Source: Pseudomonas fluorescens (GTDB taxonomy: Bacteria; Pseudomonadota; Gammaproteobacteria; Pseudomonadales; Pseudomonadaceae). From it: DNA of 64,000 bases. The position numbers and the translations under genes were made by a program. The first letter of the stretch is position 1; the number at the start of each line of letters is the position of its first letter. The notes below the pieces were generated by a model. That model made no database searches, had not been told where the DNA came from, and was given only the letters and a program-made list of their open reading frames with translations. Of the stretch, positions 18,276 to 25,880 are shown piece by piece. The stretch covers positions 3,052,501-3,116,500 of the forward strand of contig NZ_CP012830.1 of the NCBI RefSeq assembly GCF_001307155.1, given 5' to 3'.

Positions 18276-19462
18276 TTGTGGCCTCGCAAGCGATTCAGCC
18301 AACTGATTTTGGGGGTTGCCAGCGTTTCAGAGTGCTTGGCCAGACGTTCGCCCAAGGTGCGCAAGCTTTGGGTCAGGACCTCGCGGGGAGCCAGGTCAAA
18401 CAGGGTTACGCCCTGGTTTTTGGCGTTGAGCCGAACCTCTGGGCTGTAGGCCAGGACGGCGATGACTTCGAGGCCAAAGGTTTTGCCCAGGGTGTCGGCG
18501 TCCGGGGCGGAGTGGCGCAGATAACGGTCGACCAGCAGTTGGGCGTGCTCAAGTTTCATGCCTTTTTCGCGCCACAGGTTGAGCACTGTGAGGTTGCGTC
18601 GGCAGTCGAGCACGCTCTGGTCGGTGTACCACAGTAATTTGTCGCAATGGCTGACGAAGGTGCGCAGGGCTTCGCTGTCAGGTTGGCCGGTGAGGTTCAC
18701 CACGATGTGTTGAAAGTGTTGTCGCAAGGCGCTGAGCAACATGTACAGCTCGGCGGCGCTGGTGCGCTCCAGCGGTTCGTCATTGTTGGCGTAGGCGAGG
18801 ATTCGCAATCCGGCTTCGGCGCTGGTGAAGGCGCTGTCGATCAGCGTCGCATCAAGGCGCCGCAGATGCCGCAATGCATCACCAAAATGGAACGAGCTCT
18901 CCAGGCCTAACAACGCCAGGCTGTCACCACGGGGCAGGCCGAGGTCGAGCAGCAAGGTGTGCTGGCCACTCTTCTGGATCACCAGGGCCAGGTGTCCGGC
19001 GAGCAGAGCGCCGTCGGCGTTGCTTTGGGTGCCGAAGAGCACTGTCAGGCCACCCATTTGGGTAGTGGTGGCGACAGGCGGCAGACGTTTGCTCAGGCGT
19101 CGTACCAGGCCCGAAACTTCGCTGGCGCGTGAGCCGTAGGCAACAAAATCCCGGGCCCCGGCGCGCATGGCATTGAGCACCAGCTGATTGTCCATGCCGT
19201 CGCCCAGCGCGACGATGGCCAGCATCGGTTTGGCTGCCAGCGCGCCTTCGATCAACGCGCTCTGGGCCACTACATGGTCGCGGTCGAGGCCGATGAACAC
19301 CAGGCTGGCGAAGGTCACGTCGACCAGCGCGAGCAGTTCATCGAGGCTGCCGCCACCGGCGCTGACCACTTGGCCCAAGGGCGCCAGTGCGCCTTGCAAC
19401 CATTCAAGGTCAGTGCTGTTGCGAGTAATCGCAAGGAACGTCTGGCTCAGGTTCTGGCTCAT
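18272..19462 (-). CDS. tadZ: Tad polar localisation protein TadZ
   Basis: A 396-residue protein with an N-terminal receiver-like domain (residues about 5-125, VTFASLVFIGLDRDH, AMRAGARDFVAYG) and a C-terminal ParA/MinD-like domain. The usual Walker A KGGxGKT is replaced by FGTQSNADGALLAG, without the canonical lysines; atypical Walker motifs are known in TadZ proteins. It is expected to place the Tad machine. The ATG at 19462 overlaps, as ATGA, the stop of a short open frame that may be the remains of rcpA. Confidence 0.82.
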   Translation of the reverse strand: MSQNLSQTFLAITRNSTDLEWLQGALAPLGQVVSAGGGSLDELLALVDVTFASLVFIGLDRDHVVAQSALIEGALAAKPMLAIVALGDGMDNQLVLNAMRAGARDFVAYGSRASEVSGLVRRLSKRLPPVATTTQMGGLTVLFGTQSNADGALLAGHLALVIQKSGQHTLLLDLGLPRGDSLALLGLESSFHFGDALRHLRRLDATLIDSAFTSAEAGLRILAYANNDEPLERTSAAELYMLLSALRQHFQHIVVNLTGQPDSEALRTFVSHCDKLLWYTDQSVLDCRRNLTVLNLWREKGMKLEHAQLLVDRYLRHSAPDADTLGKTFGLEVIAVLAYSPEVRLNAKNQGVTLFDLAPREVLTQSLRTLGERLAKHSETLATPKISWLNRLRGHK

Positions 19463-19522
19463 GGTGAGAGTCCGATGCGTGTGTCGAAGTTGCCGTTTTT
19501 GAGGCCATGCACCCTTGCGCAA
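19459..19522 (-). pseudogene. rcpA: possible 3' scar of the deleted secretin gene rcpA
   Basis: Between the rcpC stop and the tadZ start, in a frame different from both, about twenty codons read ...VHGLKNGNFDTRIGLSP and stop in the sequence ATGA shared with the tadZ ATG. That is where the rcpA 3' end would normally lie in the order rcpC-rcpA-tadZ. I infer that most of rcpA was deleted with only its tail left; a chance open frame of this length cannot be excluded. Confidence 0.35.
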
Positions 19523-20464
19523 TCAAGGGGTTTGTTGGGTGACCTGATTGCCGCGTATGACCTCGATGCCGCGCCGCGACACCTCTACCGTGCGGGTGTG
19601 GACGATGGTTTTCGGTGCAATGCCCTGGGCCAGTTGATTGAACTGGAATAGCTGACTGTTGGCGCTACTCAGGCGGGTGGATGAGTCGCTTTCACCGGCC
19701 CAGTATTTGGCCAGGAGCTGTTCTTCGCTGCTGCGTACGGCCAGGCGCAAGGTGCCGACCTGAGTCGCCAGCATCATTCGGCTGAGAAGCTGTTCGGGTA
19801 CCGCCAGCACGACGCTGCGGGCCGCGATGCGGCGTTGATCCTGTTTGAGTTTTTCGTCGGTGCTGGCGGTGGGGGAGGCGGGTTTGCCTTCGTTGGTCAA
19901 GCCAAATTGTTCGCCAACGCCGAGTACACGCATGGCCGGAATGACGATTTGCGCCGAGTGCTGCGTATTGATGGCGTCCTGACGCAAGAACAACAGCACG
20001 TCGACGTAATCCCCCGGGATCAGTTGTCCGGCAGCGCCAATGACTTCGTCTACCGCCACCGCCAGCGCGCGTTCATCGCTGTGGATCATTCGTGCCAGCG
20101 CGCCGCCGGCCTCGAAACTCTCGTTGCTTAGCCAAGTGCCCGCGCTCAGGCGCCGCCAGGGTGTGCGGCCAACGGCCTGGTCCAGGCTGTTCAAGCTGCC
20201 GACGGGGGCGCTGCGGAGTTTTTCCAGGGTCAGGTCGGCGGCGGTGAGGGGGGTAAACGGCAGGACATCATGCACCAGAACGACGACGGCCTGGCGGGTC
20301 TGGTCTTCGGCGCTAGCAACGGTTTTTTCCAGCGCAACGGTGACAGGGGGGGGGACGGGTTCGATTGCTACCGGTTGCCGGCTCAGCACCAACCCCCAGT
20401 ACCCGACAATGACGGCTGCGACTAACAGTAGTCCAGCCAGACCCATAGTGACGCGGCTGTTCAT
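19523..20464 (-). CDS. rcpC: Flp pilus assembly protein RcpC/CpaB
   Basis: A 313-residue protein with an N-terminal membrane anchor (MGLAGLLLVAAVIVGYWGLVL) and a periplasmic region with a SAF-like segment (DVLPFTPLTAADLTLEKLRSAPVGS) and the RcpC/CpaB domain (LIPGDYVDVLLFLRQDA, AARSVVLAVPEQLLSRMMLATQVGTLRLAVRS). CpaB proteins work with the outer-membrane secretin. The ATG at 20464 lies behind GGGAGAG. It is the first gene of the leftward tad operon and divergent from flp. Its usual downstream partner rcpA is absent. Confidence 0.85.
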   Translation of the reverse strand: MNSRVTMGLAGLLLVAAVIVGYWGLVLSRQPVAIEPVPPPVTVALEKTVASAEDQTRQAVVVLVHDVLPFTPLTAADLTLEKLRSAPVGSLNSLDQAVGRTPWRRLSAGTWLSNESFEAGGALARMIHSDERALAVAVDEVIGAAGQLIPGDYVDVLLFLRQDAINTQHSAQIVIPAMRVLGVGEQFGLTNEGKPASPTASTDEKLKQDQRRIAARSVVLAVPEQLLSRMMLATQVGTLRLAVRSSEEQLLAKYWAGESDSSTRLSSANSQLFQFNQLAQGIAPKTIVHTRTVEVSRRGIEVIRGNQVTQQTP

Positions 20465-20613
20465 GACGGCTCTCCCTTTCCTGCTGCACCATCGGCTCGT
20501 GACGTTCAACGAGTTGATTCGCAATCAGGCAGCTATGAACATGCAACTAATTCGCTATTTGAAAGTAGCGCAGCTAAATCAAAACGCCATCACCGGTCAA
20601 AAAAATAACTCAC

Positions 20614-20662
20614 AACCGTATGACATTTCGGTTAATCCCCAGTCGCCACCATTCCGGTTAAT
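20614..20662 (+). promoter_or_regulatory. repeated CATTYCGGTTAAT boxes upstream of flp
   Basis: Two direct copies of CATTYCGGTTAAT (20624-20636 and 20650-20662) lie 26 bases apart start to start. The first is also the right half of an inverted repeat, AACCG-N10-CGGTT (20614-20633). They sit in the 322-base rcpC-flp divergent gap, about 125 bases before the flp start. I propose them as regulator sites, PprB being the obvious candidate. No other gene is visible in 20465-20786. Confidence 0.45.
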
Positions 20663-20786
20663 ACTTTGTGATTAATCGCTTATTACAGTTGCTGGCGCGG
20701 GGTTTGTTGGCAATGATCCGATGGCAAAGCGCAATCATGTTGTGCACCCGCTACATGTGCGTCCTCGGCGCATAAGGAGAAGTCGT

Positions 20787-20990
20787 ATGTTCCTTAAATT
20801 CGTGCGGTATCTGTATATCCGCCTCCAGTTGTTCATGACCAGGACCGAGGGCGCTTCAGCCATTGAATATGCGTTGATTGTCGCGATGGTGGCGTTGATC
20901 GTCGTAGCCTTTATCCCAAATATGGGCAAGTCGGTTCATGACACTTTCAACAAAGTCATTACTGCACTGGGGGGGACGGTTGTGGCCTGA
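20787..20990 (+). CDS. flp: Flp-type major pilin (1)
   Basis: A 67-residue prepilin. The leader ends at the conserved processing site before EGASAIEYALIVAMVALIVV: Gly, then Ala-Ser-Ala-Ile-Glu-Tyr, the Flp motif with Glu5 and Tyr6 of the mature protein. A short hydrophilic tail follows (MGKSVHDTFNKVITALGG). The ATG at 20787 follows AAGGAGAAGTCGT; an upstream in-frame start at 20721 would give an implausible basic extension. It is the first gene of the rightward unit and the substrate of fppA. Confidence 0.9.
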   Translation: MFLKFVRYLYIRLQLFMTRTEGASAIEYALIVAMVALIVVAFIPNMGKSVHDTFNKVITALGGTVVA

Positions 20991-21042
20991 CCAGTGGGGC
21001 CGCGCGCGAACCCGATTGTTTACTCAGTGACAGGAATCGCAC

Positions 21043-21456
21043 ATGAACGCTTCTTCAACTGCGCGCCAACAGTTGCTTTTGGTGGACGACGAAGAAGACG
21101 CCCTGTTGGAACTTGCGGAATTGCTGGAGGGCGAGGGCTTTTGTTGCTACACCGCAACCTCGGTCAAACTCGCGTTGCAGCATCTGACTCGTCACCCCGA
21201 TATCGCGTTGGTCATCACCGATCTGTGCATGCCCGAAGAGAGTGGCATGTCATTGATCCGCCGTTTGCGTGAACACACATCCCGACAGCACTTGCCGGTG
21301 ATCGTGACCTCCGGCCATGCCGACATGGACGACGTCAGCGACATGCTGCGCTTGCAGGTGTTGGACCTGTTTCGCAAACCGATCTATCACGTTCGCCTTC
21401 TGGAGACCCTGGACAACCTGTTCCCGCAATCGAAGATGCACCGTGTCAGTCCTTAG
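21043..21456 (+). CDS. single-domain response regulator
   Basis: A 137-residue stand-alone CheY-like receiver. It has LLLVDDEEDALLELAELLEGEGF, phospho-acceptor Asp in LVITDLCMPEESGM, the conserved Ser/Thr in VIVTSGHADM and Lys in LFRKPIYH. There is no output domain. It lies between two Flp pilin genes with short spacers and is probably cotranscribed with them. Its partner may be PprA or another kinase; a role in pilus output is inferred from position only. Confidence 0.85.
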   Translation: MNASSTARQQLLLVDDEEDALLELAELLEGEGFCCYTATSVKLALQHLTRHPDIALVITDLCMPEESGMSLIRRLREHTSRQHLPVIVTSGHADMDDVSDMLRLQVLDLFRKPIYHVRLLETLDNLFPQSKMHRVSP

Positions 21457-21494
21457 AACCTTCAGAGTGTTCTACATCTTGCAGGAGAAGTCGT

Positions 21495-21698
21495 ATGTTC
21501 CTTCATTTTGTGCAGTATCTGTCCATTCGATTCCAGCTGTTCATGAGCCGGACCGAGGGTGCTTCGGCGATTGAGTACGCGCTGATCATTGCGATGGTGG
21601 CCCTGGTAGTTGTTTCCTTTATCGCGCCGCTAGGAGATTCGGTGAAAGCCACCTTCAACAAGGTCGTCGGTGCATTGGGCGGCGTGCAGGTCACTTGA
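21495..21698 (+). CDS. Flp-type pilin (2)
   Basis: A second 67-residue Flp prepilin, clearly paralogous to the first: MFLHFVQYLSIRFQLFMSRTEGASAIEYAL... against MFLKFVRYLYIRLQLFMTRTEGASAIEYAL, split here by position. The ribosome-site segment AGGAGAAGTCGTATGTTCCTT is identical in both genes, so the duplication included the leader. The C-terminal tails differ (GDSVKATFNKVVGALGGVQVT). Confidence 0.9.
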   Translation: MFLHFVQYLSIRFQLFMSRTEGASAIEYALIIAMVALVVVSFIAPLGDSVKATFNKVVGALGGVQVT

Positions 21699-21877
21699 CC
21701 CATTGAAAAAACTGACGTCATTCATTTGGCATTTTTTGATGGTGTCTAAATGATGGCACCTGTATATTGCCCGCGCCTGAACCAGCTCCCGCTGGTTGGC
21801 CGGTATGGATGCCTGAAAGAAGCTGGGCGCGCCTGCTGAAAAACGCGTCTTCCATAGGCTTCTGAAGGGAACCTGCA

Positions 21878-23953
21878 TTGAACACCTCTTGCCTGCGCCG
21901 CTCGTTGTTGGCGCTTTCCGTGGCTGCTGCCGCGATTCACACCCCTGCCATTGCCGCACCTTTGAACCTGATCAACGACGGCTCGATCAAGGTCTATGGT
22001 GACGGGGCTTTTGGCATCAAGGATCAGGGCAGCGTTGTCACCAACAACGTCCTGAATTCGGGCGATATCGCTGTCAGCGGAATGAACGCGACCGGGATGG
22101 CACTGATTGGTACCCGCATCGGTAACAGTGTGATCAACCAGGGCACGATCACCGCCACGGGCGCCAACGCAGAAGCGTTGCGACTGGATGGTGCTACGTT
22201 CGCGCCGACCCCTGGTGTCAGATCGTTCAGCATTTACAACACTGGTCTGATCTCCGGCGAAAACCTCGGTATTCATGTCAGCAACCAACCGGCCAGTGGC
22301 CGTTTCATGTCGATCGATCAACAGTATGGTTCGATCGAAGGCGGTAACGCGGCCATTCAGGTCGATGACGGAGAAGCCTATTTCTACTGGAATGGCGGTA
22401 ACGTCAAAGGCAATCTGATGGGCCTTTCCGGCGTGAAGATCAATGGTGATGTGAACTTCGACGGTTCGACCATCAAGGCTGGCTACATCACGGTGGAAAA
22501 GGGCGAGCTGACGCTACAGCAGGCCCACACCACGATCATCGGCGAATTCGACATGGAAGAGCCGAGTTCGGTGTTGCATATGTTCCTGGGCAACGACACC
22601 AACCCCAATCTTCCGGTGCTCAAGGTCACCGGCCTGGCAGACATCGGCCCAGGTGCTCGTCTTGAGTTGAAGGCGCGCTCCGAAGACTTCCGTACGGCTA
22701 ATGGCGGTACCCGTTATACCTTGATCAGCTCCGGCAAGCTGGAAGGCGGCGAAAACCTGACGGTTTCGTCTTCTTCGGCGTTGCTGGAAGTGAAGAGCTA
22801 CGGCGTCGAGGGCAACGACGTGAAGGCGCTGGTCGATGCCAAGGGTGAGGCCGTCGTGGGGCAAAACGTTCTGAATGCCGGTGGTTCCTCGAACGCCGCC
22901 AGTGCGGCAGCGCGTGTCTCGAATGGCTTGATGACCAAGCTGGATGAACACGATCCAGTGTTCCAGGCCTTCGCCAACGCCAGCAGCGACGCCGAACTGG
23001 CCAAACTGGCTGAAAAGCTCACTCCTGACGTCAGCGGCGGTGCGACCCAAGCTGCCGTCAGCGGACAGTCGTTGATCAACAGTGTGATCAACACGCGCTC
23101 CAGCAGTGCCCGCAGCGGTTTGTCCTCGGGTGATGTGTTGGCCGAAAAAGGCGTGTGGCTGCAAGCCTTGAACAGCGATGCCGATCAAGGTTCGCGCGGC
23201 GGTGTCGCCGGTTATAGCGCCAACAGCCAGGGTATCGCCGTGGGCGCTGACGGTCAGTTGAATGCCGACACCACGCTGGGTATCGCTTACAGCTACCTGA
23301 ACAGCAACGTGACGTCCGACGCCGGGAGCAAGACCGATGTGATCGGTAATGCGCTGACGCTTTACGGCAACTGGACTCACGACAATTTCTTTGTCGACAC
23401 CTCGCTGACTTATGGCTGGAACACCAACGAGTCCAAACGCTACATCGCCGGCACCCGTGCCAAGGGCGATTACGACAGTGATATCTTCGGCGTGAACGCG
23501 TTGGCCGGTTACACCTTGCGCTTCAATCAGCAGGTAGTGCTGGAGCCGCAGGTCGGCGCGCGCTATGCCAACGTAGCGATCGATACGTACCGCGAGAAGG
23601 GCAGTTCGGCCGCGTTGAGCGTCGGCAGCCAGCGTTATGAAGTGGGTGAGATGGGCCTCGGTGCGCGCCTCGCTGCCGCCTTCGATGTCGGCGCCGGCAG
23701 CCTCCAACCCGAAGCCAAGGCCATGGCGTGGCACGACTTCATCGGTGACCAGGCCAACGCGACCTCGACCTTTGTGCTCGGCGGCACACCGTTCACCACC
23801 AGCGGTGCGAAACCTGCGCGTGACAGTTATGAACTGGGTCTGGGCGCCACCTACCGGATCGGGGCGTGGAGCGTGGGCGGTTCGTATGATTACCTGACCA
23901 AAGCCGACTTCAATGCAGACACCTTCACCGCCAAGGTTCGCTACGACTTCTGA
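21878..23953 (+). CDS. autotransporter (type Va) outer-membrane protein
   Basis: A 691-residue autotransporter. Signal peptide: residues 1-27 (LLALSVAAAAIHTPAIAA). The passenger (about 28-400) is beta-helix-like with NDGSIKVYGDGAFGI, NSGDIAVSG, NQGTITATG and NTGLISGENLG repeats and a pertactin-like end (TRYTLISSGKLEGGENLTV). The C-terminal barrel (about 420-691) contains GVWLQALNSDADQG, and ends in FTAKVRYDF with the terminal aromatic residue. The start is TTG at 21878 with GAAGGGA upstream. It is followed by a good terminator. The passenger's ligand is unknown. Confidence 0.85.
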   Translation: MNTSCLRRSLLALSVAAAAIHTPAIAAPLNLINDGSIKVYGDGAFGIKDQGSVVTNNVLNSGDIAVSGMNATGMALIGTRIGNSVINQGTITATGANAEALRLDGATFAPTPGVRSFSIYNTGLISGENLGIHVSNQPASGRFMSIDQQYGSIEGGNAAIQVDDGEAYFYWNGGNVKGNLMGLSGVKINGDVNFDGSTIKAGYITVEKGELTLQQAHTTIIGEFDMEEPSSVLHMFLGNDTNPNLPVLKVTGLADIGPGARLELKARSEDFRTANGGTRYTLISSGKLEGGENLTVSSSSALLEVKSYGVEGNDVKALVDAKGEAVVGQNVLNAGGSSNAASAAARVSNGLMTKLDEHDPVFQAFANASSDAELAKLAEKLTPDVSGGATQAAVSGQSLINSVINTRSSSARSGLSSGDVLAEKGVWLQALNSDADQGSRGGVAGYSANSQGIAVGADGQLNADTTLGIAYSYLNSNVTSDAGSKTDVIGNALTLYGNWTHDNFFVDTSLTYGWNTNESKRYIAGTRAKGDYDSDIFGVNALAGYTLRFNQQVVLEPQVGARYANVAIDTYREKGSSAALSVGSQRYEVGEMGLGARLAAAFDVGAGSLQPEAKAMAWHDFIGDQANATSTFVLGGTPFTTSGAKPARDSYELGLGATYRIGAWSVGGSYDYLTKADFNADTFTAKVRYDF

Positions 23954-23973
23954 TTGATTGGCTGTCACCCAAG

Positions 23974-23998
23974 CGACCCGCCATGAGCGGGTCGTTTT
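23974..23998 (+). terminator. rho-independent terminator of the autotransporter
   Basis: CGACCCGC and GCGGGTCG form an eight-base stem with a five-base loop, followed by TTTT, 20 bases after the autotransporter stop. The convergent tpsB gene ends at 24011, so the hairpin may serve both. Confidence 0.8.
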
Positions 23999-24010
23999 GT
24001 TTCTGCGGCT

Positions 24011-25681
24011 CTACAACTGGTAGCTGAAACTGATGCTGTAACGTGTACGCCGATTGAAAGTGTCCAGTGCTTCATCGGACATCGCCTTGCCCGCTTCTAG
24101 GGCGATGTTGTAGTACCTGGCGTCACCGAAGCGCAGGCCGACGGCCACCGAGGACAGGTTACTGCCTTGTATCGGCAGGGTGTTGAACCAGGTTTTCGCG
24201 CGGTCCAGTACGACGTAGGGTTGCAGGATGCGCACCCAGTTACCGGCGCGATTGAAGCTGTAGTTGACTTCATAAGCCGCGCCCCAGCCCTTGTCGCCGG
24301 AGGCCTGGTCGTCGGGGTAGCCACGACCGAAGTTCTGCCCGCCGAATACCGCACGCTCACTGTCAGGCAGGGTGTCGTCGGTCCAGTACATCGCGGCTGA
24401 CAGCACACCTTGCCAGTTGTCGAAGAACTTGTTGCTTTGCACACCCGAGAGTCGCAGGCGGAAGAAGTCCAGGTCATAGGTCGGGTTGTTGGTGTTGGCA
24501 CCCATGCCATTGATGCCCTGGTACACGCCGCCACTGATGATGCGCAGTTGTCGGTCATCGGCTTTGCGCCAATCACCTTCGAAGGCCAGGGCGCGGACAT
24601 CGGTTTTTTCATCGACCGTAATCGGATAACCCAGCACTTTGTAGCGGGTCATGTCGTCGACCGCATACAAGCGCGTGGTGAGCGTGAGCAGTTGGGTGGG
24701 TGAGGCAATCAGTGGATGGCTGAACCCAATGGAGTAGCGATCGTTTTCGCGGTGTGATTTGAGTTGCAGGCCGTTGTCCAGTTGCACAAGCGTCGCCGGG
24801 TCGGCGCGGTAGCGCGAACCGGACAACAATAGCTGCGTGCCTTCGGCATTGAGGAACTGGTTGTAGTCCAGGCGGTAGTATTTTTCGTGGTCATCGCCCG
24901 GTGGAAAAAGACCGCTGAGGGTGATCTGCTCACCCATCGACGTTTGCGAGTTGCTGCTGATACCGAGCAAGGCTTTGGTGCCTTTGCGGTTGTCTTCGGT
25001 GGTGCTCAGGCTACTGGCGAACGGTTTGCGACTGGTCTGCGCGATCAGGTAGGTCGCGCCGTCGGTAGTGCCCGGTGGCGGCACTTGCGCTTGTACAGTG
25101 ACGCCGGGAATGCGGCTCATCAAGGTGGTGTAGCGCTCGAAAGTCTTGCGCGTCAGCGGGCGTTCGGCCTGCAGCTTGGCCACCAGTTTGTCGAGCAGGC
25201 TCTTTACCCGACCGACATCGCCCTGCAATTGATAGTCCTTGATATAGCCCTCTACCAACACCACGCGCACCACGCCTTTATCGAAGGTTTGCTGTGGCAG
25301 GAACGCGTAGGACAGCAAATAACCATCCTCCTGATAGCGTCGGGTGATGCTGCGTGTCGCTTCGATCAGTTGCGCGAGGGTGGTTTCATGGCCAAGCAAC
25401 GGTTGATAGACGGCCCCCAGTTCGCGCAATGGATAAAGGGTCCCGCCTTCAATTTGCACGGTGCGCACGCTGACCTTGGTGCCCATCGTCAAGGGTTGTG
25501 CCGAGGTGGCGGCAGGCTCCGGGACTTGCAGCTTTGGCGTGGCCGGACGGTAGGCATCGGCAGGCAGGTTGGGGACAGGCAGGTTGCGGGTGGTTTCGTT
25601 GCTATTGAGGAAAGCGGGGAGGGAGTCGGCATAAACACCAGAACAACAGCTGAGCAGCAGCAAGCAAGTCAAAGCGCGCAT
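24011..25681 (-). CDS. two-partner secretion transporter, ShlB/FhaC/HecB family
   Basis: A 556-residue outer-membrane Omp85-type protein. Signal peptide MRALTCLLLLSCCSGVYA; a Pro-rich linker; a POTRA_2 domain (about 80-160: VRTVQIEGGTLYPL, ITRRYQEDGYLLSYAFLPQQ); a second ShlB-type POTRA (IPGVTVQAQVPPP); and a 16-strand barrel with the L6 motif FGRGYPDDQ and C-terminal YSISFSYQL. It should secrete a TpsA exoprotein, yet none is adjacent. I prefer the ATG at 25681; one at 25693 would add four residues. Confidence 0.83.
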   Translation of the reverse strand: MRALTCLLLLSCCSGVYADSLPAFLNSNETTRNLPVPNLPADAYRPATPKLQVPEPAATSAQPLTMGTKVSVRTVQIEGGTLYPLRELGAVYQPLLGHETTLAQLIEATRSITRRYQEDGYLLSYAFLPQQTFDKGVVRVVLVEGYIKDYQLQGDVGRVKSLLDKLVAKLQAERPLTRKTFERYTTLMSRIPGVTVQAQVPPPGTTDGATYLIAQTSRKPFASSLSTTEDNRKGTKALLGISSNSQTSMGEQITLSGLFPPGDDHEKYYRLDYNQFLNAEGTQLLLSGSRYRADPATLVQLDNGLQLKSHRENDRYSIGFSHPLIASPTQLLTLTTRLYAVDDMTRYKVLGYPITVDEKTDVRALAFEGDWRKADDRQLRIISGGVYQGINGMGANTNNPTYDLDFFRLRLSGVQSNKFFDNWQGVLSAAMYWTDDTLPDSERAVFGGQNFGRGYPDDQASGDKGWGAAYEVNYSFNRAGNWVRILQPYVVLDRAKTWFNTLPIQGSNLSSVAVGLRFGDARYYNIALEAGKAMSDEALDTFNRRTRYSISFSYQL

Positions 25682-25880
25682 AGAACACCCCATGATCAAA
25701 ACCGCAGCATTGCGAAAGGATCTTCGATCAGCTGTTCCCGTCAGGTTCTGAGGACGTGATTCGGAGACAGCCGAGGTCTTGCGCCAACATAGAAAAAGAC
25801 GGAAGACCCATTTGAATCCTCCGTCTCCAACCAAGCGTAGGCGCTGTAGGAATGGCCGTCGAATCGGCCAGGTGCAATGA

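Noticed and set aside
19463..19522. An N-terminal extension of tadZ to a TTG near 19522
   Set aside because: The extension is basic and unlike TadZ; the ATG at 19462 with the ATGA overlap is a better start.
22514..23968. A 484-codon minus-strand open frame opposite the autotransporter
   Set aside because: No signal, motif or ribosome site; the plus-strand autotransporter has a signal peptide, barrel and terminator.
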